64,000 bases of DNA, from the NCBI GenBank assembly GCA_963682025.1, contig OY821521.1, positions 118,769,520 to 118,833,519 of the forward strand, written 5' to 3'. The position numbers were made by a program, and so were the translations under genes. The notes under the pieces are model-generated. The model had not been told where the DNA came from and ran no database searches. It saw only the letters and a list, made by a program, of their open reading frames with translations. This stretch comes from Cordilura impudica. Its lineage: Eukaryota; Arthropoda; Insecta; Diptera; Scathophagidae. Shown here one piece after another: positions 53,165 to 64,000 of the stretch (position 1 is its first letter; every line of letters starts with the position of its first letter).

Positions 53165-54283
53165 TTTGTAAAAAAAATTTTATTTAATATATATGAATTA
53201 AATTTCAAAAAAAATAATTGTGTTAACTAAAGTTGCCTGCTACCGATAAAAAAGTAAAGAGTCGTACAAAATTGGTAATATTTTTCCAAAAAAAAATGTT
53301 GTTGATTTTAAGTTCCAAAAAACAGCAAAAAATAATTAATAGTTTTTTGGGTCTTTTGATGTATAAATTACACAAGATGTTTAAACCCAGATTTTATAGT
53401 TGGTCACGTTTGTCATAAGCTATACACACAAACAAGTATAGGGAGTGAGGTCTCTGCTTTCACATTGACGTTTTGTTATGTATGTTTCTGCGTGTTATTA
53501 ATGTGTTATTAAAGTGAGAGTTTTTTCTTTTTTAATGTTTCTCGCTTACTTACTGTTTGTTGTATTTATACTTGTGTGTTAATTATTTCTGTGGTGACGT
53601 TGATGTAAGTCTGGTTTGCTGTTTTTGACGTTGATGTAAGTCTGGTTTGCTGTTATTGACGATGATGAAGATGATGATGATGCTGCGATTCTGTTGTCTG
53701 TTAATAGTTTTTTGTTGTAACTTTTTTTTTCTTGATGTCACTTGTGTTTGTTCAAGGTTATATTTTAAAGTTTGTAAGTTTTTGTGTTGATTAAAAATCA
53801 GATGTGGCCTCTAAATGAATTGGTTTCGCAAAAATGCATACAAAAATACAATTGAAGCCCTTCGCTATCTAACAAGCTCTGCCAGTAAAACTTGTTTTGC
53901 AAAATTGCTTGTTGTCATAAATAGTCTATCTTTCAGGAGGCCATTTGAAACGACCAATGACTCAGCGCATTTTCGACTTCAAGCGCGGAACCCAATATTT
54001 AATGTGAAGTATTCCCAACGTCAAGTGATTTCCACCGTGAATGGAAATCATATGAACAAACTCCATTAACAATTGAGTAAATCGGATCGAGTAAAGTAGA
54101 ATAATAGAATATTTCTCCGTATACGAAAGGGAATGTGATTAACCCAAAAGAACATTCAATCTTATCAAATCGTCTTTATCGAGATAGGGATTCAAAGAAA
54201 TAAGACAGCTCTTTGAACGGTTTTTTATCTAGCAGGCATATATAAGTTAACACAGCCAAAAAAAGAATTAAAATTTGTACGTA
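53165..54283. other. Non-coding flank of BEL-B
   Basis: By position it should hold the BEL-B leader and 5' LTR, but no boundary was found. A 33-bp direct repeat (GACGTTGATGTAAGTCTGGT) is present at about 53597 and 53628. Confidence 0.4.
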
Positions 54284-54433
54284 AAGAACGTTTGAATGAG
54301 AACTTTAAATCGACGATATACGCAGCTCGACCAGAGAACTTGAAAAAGCATCTGAGCTCGCATTGGAATTGGAAAATGATCAGAAAGTAACTCATAACTC
54401 AGTTTTACACTTTACGAGAGAACAACTACATTA
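54284..54433 (+). pseudogene. 412-like gag fragment (second copy), part 1
   Basis: Matches 42596-42742 of G2 closely (YAARPEN... region), ending at TTA beside the MITE. Confidence 0.85.
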
Positions 54434-55061
54434 GGCCGAAGCCACGCAATGAACGGCAAAGCGGCAGAGCGTTGAGCGGCAGAGCGACGAGTTTGAGCGG
54501 CAAGTGGCTATTAGTGAGCGTCATTTCTGAGTGGCTAGTTATCAAAATGCCATTGTCAATGTTTTTATTTATTATTTATATAAAAAGTTTTTATAATAAA
54601 AGCAAAATATTTTCACTATTTTAGGATTTTTATTTATTTCAACCTTTTTAACTTTTTATCGATTGAAAAACAACACAAAAATGGTTGACGTTAAGATAAC
54701 AACAACAGCTGACTTTAATAATAGCGAATATCGTTTAAAAATTTTACTGAATACCAAAATCGATAATTTTGTTGTTTTCCTTTTTGAACGATTCAATTAT
54801 CGTTAAAAGAAGTTACTGAATCGCGCTACAGATTGACAAAACAAAGAAGAGCCATTTTTTTTTTTTGCCATTTTTATTCTTTGCCGCTCAGAAAACAACT
54901 AAATATTAGAACAAGTTGTATTCCTGAGCGGCGCCGCTTAGCCGCTCAAAAATGCCTCTCACATGCCGCTCATTGTGTGGCCACTTCAATAGTATTTCAT
55001 ATGTTTTAAATTTTTTCCGCTCATCGCTCGCCGCTTTGCCGCTCATTGCGTGGGTTCGGCC
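54434..55061. mobile_element. 628-bp MITE with TTA duplication (PIF/Harbinger-like)
   Basis: Inserted in the gag copy. TTA flanks it (54431-54433 and 55062-55064), and the uninterrupted copy has a single TTA at 42740-42742. The inverted ends of about 38 bases begin GGCCGAASCCACGCAATGA. The interior repeats GAGCGGC/GCCGCTC words. No ORF. A three-base TWA duplication points to PIF/Harbinger. Confidence 0.85.
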
Positions 55062-55064
55062 TTA

Positions 55065-55393
55065 CTCACAACAGAACCACAACAAGTTTAATAGGAACAA
55101 TAACAACATGAACTTTAATAGGAACAACAACAATAACAGAAACAAAAATAACTTCAATAGAGTCAACAATTTTAGTACCAACAGTAATACGAATAACAAC
55201 TTTAATTTCAACAGAAACAATGTATTCAACAATATCCACAACAGAAACAACAGAGGAAATCATAACAACACCAATATCAACAATTACAATATATAAACGC
55301 AACAAACTAAGATAAAGAACTAACATTTCTTAGCGACACAGGTGCTGGCATATCATTTTGTTGCATGCATACAGATTTTTAGGATGAATCATC
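55065..55393 (+). pseudogene. 412-like gag/protease fragment (second copy), part 2
   Basis: Continues the copy of G2 gag through the Asn-rich tail (NNNNMNFNRNNNNNRNK) into the protease start, ending in AGGATGAATCAT. A 35-base gap relative to G2 lies after the Asn-rich tail. Confidence 0.85.
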
Positions 55394-57997
55394 TATATTA
55401 TACATATATAAAAACGTTGGTGCATTTGTTTGTAACGAATGATCTCCGGAACCATAAGAGCTGTCGACCTAAGATTTGCACCATAGGTTCGGTTCGAGCT
55501 CTTCTGTGTTTTTTTTTTTTTTTAGTTTTAACCCTCTAGCTAGCGTTGGGGTCAAGTTATAAACAAAATTCCTATTTTCAGTGCGATTTGACTGCAATTC
55601 AGAATGTATGTATGTTTCGTCATAGGAAATTGTTGTATGTATAAATGGATCCGATAGGTGGTGCTGGGGTAAACTTATTTCGAATATTCTTATTTACGGT
55701 GTGTTGAAGCAACTTCAACCTTAATTTTTATTTTTCAGTTTTATTATATATTTCCTTCAATTTTCCTTTTATCTCCAATTACTGAATTTTAATTATTGTT
55801 CTTTTGGTTTGAATTTAATTTCTTTTTATTTCTTTATATATAATAGACATTTTGACCAGTGTATTTTTGAATTTATACCAACACTGGCAAATTTTATATT
55901 TTATACACATACATATAATTTGAGTTAAAACGAAATTCGTCACTCGGCTTTCGTTAAGCCTTTTTTTGTGTGCTAACACCGCCTTTTTTCCTCATGGCTT
56001 TAGTTTTTAAGAAATCTTTTTTTTTAGTTAGTTAAATTACTCAGTCTGACGAGCAAGGAGCTCTAAAAATAAACCGAATGTTATAAAAAACGACAACTTG
56101 GTTGGCTTTTTTTATTTCAAAAATCTGAATTTCTTGGCAAGGGAGTTACCCAGGCCAACATATGGTCCTTCGACACCTCCTAGAATAGACTAGGAGTGGA
56201 TAACTAATGACTAGAGGTCATTGAGTCTGTAAGGCAGTTGTTCTCTAACCGCAACAACTCCATCAACAACAATTGGCAAACAAGTGGTTTGTTACGTAAG
56301 GAATCAACGAGCATCCCGTACTAAAAAAAATAAAAAAGGAGACACAATCAAAGGCTCCACTGGTGCATCCAATAAAAATATACATTCAACTACAAGGAAG
56401 ATATCCCATTCCCCACAGAATTCTATAAGGCAAAATAAGAGCAGCTATAAAATTTCATCAGAAAAGAAATTGAAATGGGCATGTACAGTGTTTGAATTAT
56501 ATGTAGTGCGGTTGATTTTATTATCGGTAAAATAAACGATTTAGAGCGTCAAATTTCCACATGAAACATTATACCATATCCTTAGTATAAAACAATAAGT
56601 TCGATTCCAACCTTAAAATTAAAATTTGAAAAAATTACAAAGTACCATCGCTGGTAAATAGACAAAATTCAACGAAAATTTATAGTCAAGCGCAGTACCG
56701 AATAAGTATATTTGTCACACTCCTTCTGCTTGATTGCATAACAAGTGGTTCGATTTCTACCCGTTCCTCTTAGTACACTTGGCGCAGAAGTAAAAGACAG
56801 CAATAGTGATACATACAAGAAATATTCAACGCCTTAACTTCAATAAGTATTTTGTGAAGCTATTGTAAAAAACGCAACTACGGAAAAATTTTAATTGAAA
56901 AATTAACTAAAATAAAAGATTTTTTGAGATTTCAAAATAAACCAACATAAGATTTAAAATAAATCATAAAAAAAGTTCCACAAGAACAACGGAAGAAAGG
57001 TGCAAGGCCACAATAGAAAAAAAAATTACAAACAGCAGCCTTAAAAACAGAGAAAAAAAAGGTAATGTAAGTTCTATATATAAAATAAAATATTTATATA
57101 AGTGAAGATTTGTTCAATATTAAAGGGAACACAAGAACAACATCATATTACAGCAGCCGCAGCCGCAGAGAAAAAAATTATTAAAAGACATCAAATAACA
57201 TCAACCACCACAAAACAAAACAAGGGTTCCCGGTGCAAGCATACGATTAAAGAAAAAACAAGGGAAAAACGGTGAGTTGTGGAATTCAATTTTTATAATG
57301 TATTACGGATAAGATAAATACGCAATTATAAAAAATAATAACAAAAAATAAAAATAGTAAAAGGTGGTACACAAGGCGATATAATTTTCTTTTTATTTGA
57401 TTTTACCGGTAGTACAAAAAAAAGGATAAACTTATTGATTTGATGAAATATAATGAACAATATACAGAGTGGTGCTAAAGGTGGTTAGTAATTTTTTTTC
57501 AGGGTTAAGATATCGAAAATTTAAACATAAAAAAAAAACAATAAAAGTTATAATATATATTATACAGTTTTTTTTTAATTTTTCTGATTTGATTGCGAGA
57601 TTAAAAGAATAACCATACACAAAATCAGTTGATGAAGAACATTGTATCGAACGATTTTATACAATTGACTTTCTCCAGAACAATAAAGGACTTAAGATAG
57701 TTCTATGATTCTGAACACAAAACCGAATTTATGTTCATAAAGGTCTGGTAAATTGCTAATTGAAATTTTTTAAAGGCAGCAATATTTTCGGAATACGTTC
57801 GTCATCAAAGGCAACTAATACGGTTAAAGCGAAGTTGTTTAGAATCGAAATAAACGGTCGGTCTCTTCTCAAAGAAGTTAAAAAAGGTCCACAATAGCTT
57901 AAAGAAAACGAAATTTTTTCTCCACGAAACCAGGCAAAGGTAAATTCTTTTTATTATCCATAAAGGTTGAGTTTGGTTATCGAGTTTTGGGGGTAGA
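55394..57997. other. Non-coding region upstream of BEL-C
   Basis: No coding region is supported. It probably includes the BEL-C leader and possibly its 5' LTR; no LTR pair or primer site was found. At 57466 CAGAGTGGTGCTAAAGGTGG weakly resembles the mariner end of 48284. Confidence 0.4.
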
Positions 57998-58958
57998 ATG
58001 GCGGCCAGAAGAAGGTGTAAAGCTAACATACACCAAGTTGAATCCTTTTGCAAGGGTTTTAATAAAATTCCAGAAGAAGAGCTGACGGTTCCATATCTAG
58101 AAGTAAAACATGGTGAATTAGATAGAAGATGGCTCAGATTAATAGAATCTTATGAAAGCTATTTAATAGAAGATGATAGTGACACGGCTGAAAAATTTGA
58201 TGATACAATTTCCGTGCATTATGAGAATGCCGGCAACCTGTATCAAAAACTTAAAGCAAAAATAGTTGAAAAACTTAGAATGATGACCAATGCAGCGGCT
58301 TCAAATGAATTTCCAAGGGGAGATACTTACCACCAACGTAAGAGAAACGACGGTTATTCACCAAACATCTTCATCACTGAAGTTACCACCTTGTGACATC
58401 GAAGTTTTTGAAGGAGGATATTCAAAATGGCCCACATTTAGGGACATGTTTAAGGCAGTGATTATAAATCATCCAAATCTAGCTCCAGCTCAAAAGCTTT
58501 ACCATTTGCGTAGCAAAACTAGGGGGGAGGCTAACCAAATCGTAAAACGATTCGATTTGGTTGATGAAAATTTTCATTTAGCATGGAAGGCATTAGAAAA
58601 CCGCTTCGACAATTCGCGAATATTAGCTCATCAACAAATGAAAAAAATTTTTGGGGCACATGCGGTTCAAATTGAAAGCTCGAAATCTATTAGGCAACTT
58701 CAGAGCGTGCTAAACGAAAGTTTAGCAATTTTCGAGTCACTGGACCTTACAAAATCCTGGGACGCGATTTTAATTCACATATGCTCTTCAAACCTACCGG
58801 AGGAAACCATGCGATCTTGGGAAGCAACGTTAACGGAACCCAAGAAGTGGCCCACTTGGCAAGAAATGAGCGACTTCCTTTCGAAAAGGATACAGATGCT
58901 AGAGACGGTTTCTGATTTGAGAAAAACAGTAAATAAGATGAATCAGCCATCAAAAAAT
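57998..58958 (+). pseudogene. BEL-C gag
   Basis: Two overlapping frames: 57998-58396 with the helical N-terminus (MAARRRCKANIHQVESFCKG), and 58390-58961 with the DUF1759-type core (LPPCDIEVFEGGYSKWPTFR, LRSKTRGEANQIVKRFDLVD). One frameshift joins them at about 58300-58390. It ends in a stop just before the zinc knuckles. Confidence 0.85.
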
Positions 58959-58989
58959 TAGTCATTTCACGCTCACGCCGAGCAAACCA

Positions 58990-59432
58990 CAGTACAATTT
59001 AGCTGCAAAAAATGTAAGCAAAATCACTCATTACGGCTATGCAAGCATTTTAAGGCATTGCCAATAAGCGATAGAATAAAATATGTATTTGCGAATAAAT
59101 ATTGCGTTAACTGTCTGTCCCATACTCACTTCAAATCAAAATGCCAAAGCTCGAGTCTTTGCACAAAATGCAATCAGCAGCATCACACCATGTTACATCT
59201 AGAAAAAGATGAAAAATGGAAGCAAGGTCAAACTCCTCGGACCGCATATCAACAATCTCCACATGAGGATGATAATCCATCGGGTTCTCAAAGTCAGACT
59301 GTTTCCCTGAACACCCAAATCAATCAAGCAGATGTCACTAGTGTTAGCCAAATAAACTCGGTTCAGACTCATTTCTCGCAAAACGAAGGAACCACTTTTT
59401 GCCCACGGCCTTGGTTAACATCGAATACTTAG
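58990..59432 (+). pseudogene. BEL-C zinc knuckles
   Basis: FSCKKCKQNHSLRLCKHFKA, YCVNCLSHTHFKSKC and CTKCNQQHHTMLHLEKDE show the three-part BEL knuckle region, followed by a Gln/Ser-rich spacer. A one-base shift at about 59395, in a T run, separates it from the protease. Confidence 0.85.
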
Positions 59433-60433
59433 GGGAGAATTTCGCTATTCGAGCACTTTTGGACGCAGGTTCTGAAAGAAGTTTTATCACAAACCGGATT
59501 CAACAGAATCTCTCCATACCGCTAGAGGCACATAATTCCCAAATATCTGGACTTGGCGGAACGGTTGTTGGAAAATCAAAGGGCATGTGTTCGGTAATTT
59601 TAAGATCAAGAGAATCTGATTTTAAAATCAAAATAAAAGCCATTGTAGTGCCAAAATTGACGCATTTTCCGCCCTCACGGCCTGTTAAAATTAAAAATTT
59701 GGAGGAAACTCGACAAATAAAACTTGCGGACCCGTACTTTTTTAAACCAGCGGCTATTGACATGATAATTGGTAGCGATTACTTACCATTTATAAATTTA
59801 TCAGGCATAAAATCAAACAAAGCTACCTGTCTTGAAGCCAGAGAATCCCAATTTGGTTGGTACATATCACGCCCCGAGCCAAAAACTGAAATACAGTCTT
59901 TCACAACGATGGTTTCAAACTCCAATGACAATATGCTCTACGAGCAGCTAAAAAAATTCTGGGAATTAGAAGAGGCAGAAAAAAGCGATATACAATCTGA
60001 AAGCGATGCATATTGTGAAAAATTTTATCAACAAACTACAACGCGTCAAGCTGACGGAAGATACGTGGTGCGACTTCCCTTTAAAGAAACCTTCCCGAAT
60101 GAAATTTTTTTAGTTCTTTCGCGGAACATGGCGCTTGCGCAGTACCATCGAATGGAGAAAACTCTAGAGAAGACTCCAAACGTGAAGAAAGAGTATTCTA
60201 AAGTTCTCCAAGAATATATAGACTTGAATCATATGGAACCTATTGTACACTATGAGCCCAAAGATGATAAACAATTTTCATTTTATCTGCCACACCATGC
60301 GGTCATCCGCCCCGAAAGCAAGTCAACTAAGGTACGAGTGGTTTTCAACGCATCAAAAAAACCGGTAGCGGTTTTTCCCTCAACGATGTGTTACACCAAG
60401 GGCCCACTCTTCAAACCGATCTCATGCAAATAG
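59399..60433 (+). pseudogene. BEL-C protease and RT N-terminus
   Basis: Retropepsin with IRALLDAGSERSFITNRI (D-A-G triad, usual in BEL), then IDMIIGSDYLPFINLSGI and FGWYISRPEPK; then the RT approach YCEKFYQQTTTRQADGRYVV, MALAQYHRMEKTLEKTPNVK and FYLPHHAVIRPESKSTKVRV. It shifts frame at an A run near 60355 into the next segment. Confidence 0.88.
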
Positions 60434-61417
60434 TCTTGGGGTGGCGTAACTACCAGTACGTTTTCACCGGCGACATCGAAAAGATGTATCGACAGATTCT
60501 AGTACATCCATCAGATCGTAAATTTCAACAAATATTATTTCGCGCCAATGAAAAAAAGTTAGTAGAAGCTTTTCAGCTAAAAACGGTGACCTTTGGTGTG
60601 AATTGTGCGCCTTTTCTTGTGATTCGGACTCTTCAGGAGCTAAGCAAAGACTGCCAAAAATCATATCCAGATGCATCCGAAGCTCTTCTGAATGAAACCT
60701 ATGTTGATGATATTCTGTCTGGTGGACACACTCTTGAAGGAGGCTAAACCAAAACAAGGACAGGTTATAAAGGCATTGCACTCAGCCGGTTTGCCCCTGA
60801 AGAAAATTACAGCAAATCAAAGGCTTCTACTTGAACATTTGTCCCGGGAAGATCTTCTGGACGAAGATTTTTTAAAATTCGACGATTCCAGTACAATTAA
60901 GACTTTGGGAATCCGCTGGAATGCTAAGGGGGATTACTTTTATTATGTGGTAGAACCAACGCAAATTATACCCTCCACCACAAAAAGAAAAATTCTATCC
61001 GTAATTGCGAGATTATTTGACCCACTAGGTTGGATAGGCCCCGTAGTTATAATCGCTAAGCTTTTGATGCAAGAACTATGGGAAGAAAAGTCCGATTGGG
61101 ATGAAGCCGTTCCACCAAGAATTCTTACAAAATGGAATTTATTTATGGAAAATCTCCCGTATATCTCGAAGGTGCAAATAGCGAGGTGGGTAAAGTTTGG
61201 TCCACAGTACCAGATACAACTACACGAATTTTGTGACGCCTCAGAGAAGGCATATTGCGGTCTAATTTATATGAGGACAGAAAGCCCAGAAGGTACTATT
61301 AATAGTCATTTGCTAGTGGCCAAGACAAAGGTAGCTCCGTTAAAGCGGACTACTATACCGAAGCTCGAATTATGTGGAACTTTATTGCTCACTAAGATAA
61401 TACAAACCTTAGTAACA
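60356..61417 (+). pseudogene. BEL-C RT palm and RNase H, truncated
   Basis: FTGDIEKMYRQILVHPSDRK, VTFGVNCAPFLVIRTLQEL and an intact YVDD (ETYVDDILSGGHTL) at about 60698. A one-base insertion then shifts to LKEAKPKQGQVIKALHSAGL, LFDPLGWIGPVVIIAKLLMQ and the RNase H start LHEFCDASEKAYCGLIYMRT. It breaks off after KLELCGTLLLT at 61417, where BEL-B sequence in opposite orientation begins. Confidence 0.88.
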
Positions 61418-64000
61418 TAGCTTTGAGTTTTAAATTTCGATATTCATCAGGAAAACTTTGTTGTTGGGTCAATATAGTGAGGCGATTTTTGACCGACTTT
61501 ATTTCGTCTCCTGTTAGTTCGATTGATGAGATTCTGAGATGGGCCCTTGATGCTCCAGTGTTTCTCCAGAATCGTAAAGCGTACGCGATAACTCTATATG
61601 CGCGAGATAATGATGAAAAGCGATTTAGGGGGTCTTCATAAGTTGTTGCTGAAAAGACTTTAATGGGTTTCGCTTCAATATTTGTGTCATGCGGAGATAT
61701 TGGTATTGGCCATTGATTTTTTGGTAATTTTAACCAAGAGGGTCCAAACCACCACAAGTTATTAGTTTGAAGCTCCTCTGGTGTACAACCTCTGCTTGTG
61801 ACATCTGCAGGGTTTTCTTTAGATTCGACATGTTGCCAGTTTTGAATTCCCACTTTTTGTACAATTTCTGAAACTCGATTTCCCACAAAGGTATTCCAGG
61901 TGCATGAAGGTTTCTTTAGACACGATAACACAATTGTAGAGTCTGCCGAAAAATATGTCCTCAAATTGGGGTTCTGTAGAATGGGTAGAATTCAATAACC
62001 AAATTTGCTAATAGGACAGATCCACACAGTTCTAACCTTGGAAGACATACTTTTTTGAGAGGGGCAACCCGAGTCTCTGAGGCTAAAAGAAATGAGTGTA
62101 CATTGTTCTCATCAAGTTGAATTCGGATGTACAGCGTTGCTGCATAAGCCTTTTCTGAGCCGTCGCTAAATCCGTGAATTTCTATTTCACAGGTGGGGCT
62201 ATAATTAATCCAACGGGGTATTTTGGGAATATTAATGGAAGGATAATTTTTGACGAATTTTTGCCACTTTATATGTGCAAGGGGTTTTAATCTGTCATCC
62301 CAATCTATTTTGGCTAGCCATATCTGTTGCATGATTAATTTTGCATCAACAATAATTGGGGCTAGCCATCCGCAAGGGTCAAAAAACTTAGCTATTGTAA
62401 ATGTTTGTTTTAATTCGACATCTGGAGCTGTAAAGGTGAATGAGTCTGATGAAATATTCCATTTTATCCCGAGCGTTTTTTTTTTCCAGAATTTGCAGAT
62501 AAGTTGAGCCCATCTACTGGTAAAAGTGTTTGGGTTGGCAAATCCTGGATAACTCGTGGGTCGTTGGAAGCCCATTTCATTTGGTCAAAACCTGTTGATT
62601 TTAAAACGGTGGTTAGCTCTTTCTTTCTTTTCTACATACATGTTTTGTTGTAAAATTTTTGAGGCTAAAGGGTGTGTCGATTTTATATCTTCAGCGAGTT
62701 GCAAAAGGGTTCTGATGGCCAGGAATGGGGCACAATTGACTCCGAAGGTAACTGTGAGTAGTTCGAAATCTTCGATAGGTTCATTTTCGGATTTTCGGGA
62801 CAGAATTCGCTGATAATTTGTTTGGGTTGGGTCAATTAGTATTTGCCGGTACATTTTTGTGATGTCGGCGTTAAATACAAACGGAAAAATCTCCACTTTA
62901 ATATCAGTAGAACAAGATCTTGCTGAAGAATAGGTCCTGGATATAAAATGTCATTACGACTATTCTTGTTTGACGTCGGGCTGGAGGCATTAAAAACCAC
63001 TCTAAGTTTTGTGGTCAAACTGTCTGGTTTTATTACTGCGTTATGCGGCAGGTAAAAATTTGGGGCCTTATTTATATCCACGGGAGAGATTTTTCTCATA
63101 TGTCTCAACTCAAGGTATTCTAAGATGACCTGCTTGTATTGTTCTTCGAGGTCGGGTTTTTGTTTTAGCATGCGCTCCATTCTCAAATACTGGGCCATGG
63201 CTATGTTACGAGAAGTTCCAATTTAATTTTTAAAGGGCAGGGTAACAACATACCTTCCCATGTCGTTTCTACGCGTTGTAGATTTGAAATTATTTTCACA
63301 AAATGTGTCCTCATCTGACCTCAAAATTTGTTTTGGGGCTTCCTCCACCGTGTGAGGATTTGGTCAAGGGACGGTCCATTATATAGTGAAATAGTGGTTG
63401 AATTTTAAGTCGTTTTTTGACTGCTCCTCCCACAATCCAACCAAATAGTGTTTTCGTGCCAAAAGAGATCCAATTGATTTCATAGCTGTCTCCATACAAT
63501 AAATAGAGGATCCTAAATCGAGGCCAATTAGAAGGTCGACAGGACGACTTACGAAAAAGTGAGGTTAGCAGTTTCACTTAAGTGATGTAAATCCAGCGTT
63601 TGTGCCGGTAAATTAGAAGGAAGGGTCTTTAGGACTGGCGTAAACACTTCTAATTTAAAACTAGGGTCCGCCCGAGAACAAAGGTTGAAAAAACAGGCTT
63701 TGGTAGAAGTTTCGGATACGTTCTGATTTAAACTTGTGATGTGAACTAAATGTGGCTTAGTTGTCAATTTTAAGCGATTTTTTAGCTTGTCCGATATAAA
63801 GGTTGATTGAGATGCAGGGACGATGATAGCTCGTGCCTCGAATCTCTATCCTTCTGTTTCGATTTGGACGATGGCAGTGAACAGCAAAGTTCCTCGATCC
63901 AGTGGGCTTGATATGGATCGTTTGTCATTCTGTAGGATCAAGGATGTGAGACTAGGAATATTTGATTTAGGAGTGGACTGTATATTGGATGCTCGTGATG
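61418..64000 (-). pseudogene. BEL-B second copy (RNase H to protease region), running off the window
   Basis: About 99% identical to 49405-51996 (hand count about 17 substitutions and one 10-bp deletion near 63349). It has the same YVDD deletion and the same frame breaks, plus its own differences. It continues beyond the window on the gag side. It contains no mariner because it stops before that site. Confidence 0.92.

Noticed and set aside
57464..57490. Second mariner end
   Set aside because: CAGAGTGGTGCTAAAGG resembles the end at 48284 only loosely and has no partner.

Overview
This window is non-coding in the host sense. It is an AT-rich block of nested and broken transposable elements (TEs) from an insect, and I recognise no host gene, rRNA or functional tRNA. 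A higher fly (Brachycera, perhaps a tephritid-like genome) is suggested by 412/mdg1-type Ty3/gypsy elements, several BEL/Pao lineages, R1-clade LINEs, a (GTCY)n mini-me-like core and a primer-binding site matching tRNA-Trp. The species call is inference.

Layout. 1-12261: a 412-like gypsy relic (G1) on +, split by an unclassified 2-kb insertion (753-2714) and by a complete, young BEL/Pao element (BEL-A, 3875-11758, minus strand) with about 99% identical LTRs, a 5-bp target duplication, an uninterrupted 1907-aa Gag-Pol and a truncated env-like ORF. 12285-16083: R1-clade LINE pieces (R1-a, then R1-b gag) split by a TTAA-flanked non-autonomous transposon. 17519-21850: an apparently intact two-ORF LINE (L-X, minus) with a -1 frameshift signal at the ORF1 stop. 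23700-26000: degraded LINE (L-Y). 26100-28600: tandem repeats, tRNA-derived SINE heads, a (GTCY)n element and a 48-bp inverted repeat. 28790-30906: degraded hAT transposase. 31356-33710: an R1 derivative whose gag is fused in frame to the second half of the endonuclease, with 20-bp repeats upstream. 34165-38691: a degraded gypsy element (G3). 39740-41116: LINE relic (L-Z).

41117-45835: a second 412-like element (G2). 46058-46382: a small TAA-flanked MITE. 46668-53164: a dead BEL/Pao element (BEL-B, minus) carrying a zinc-knuckle and protease-like domain after the integrase, interrupted by a deleted mariner (48284-49219). 54284-55393: a second copy of the 412-like gag, interrupted by a TTA-flanked MITE (54434-55061). 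57998-61417: a third BEL/Pao lineage (BEL-C, plus). It is joined convergently at 61417/61418 to a second copy of BEL-B (61418 to window end) that is about 99% identical to 49405-51996.

The parts cooperate only as selfish elements: Gag, protease, RT, RNase H and integrase within each LTR element, and ORF1p plus EN/RT within each LINE. The insertion order can be read from restored frames: R1-a was hit by G1, which was hit by BEL-A; BEL-B was hit by mariner; the 412 gag was hit by a MITE. By sequence, BEL-A and L-X look potentially autonomous; the other larger elements show disabling lesions. The points most worth follow-up are the L-X frameshift site, the BEL-A hydrophobic Pol tail followed by an env-like ORF, the BEL-B post-integrase domain, the R1 gag-endonuclease fusion, and four insertions whose empty sites can be reconstructed.
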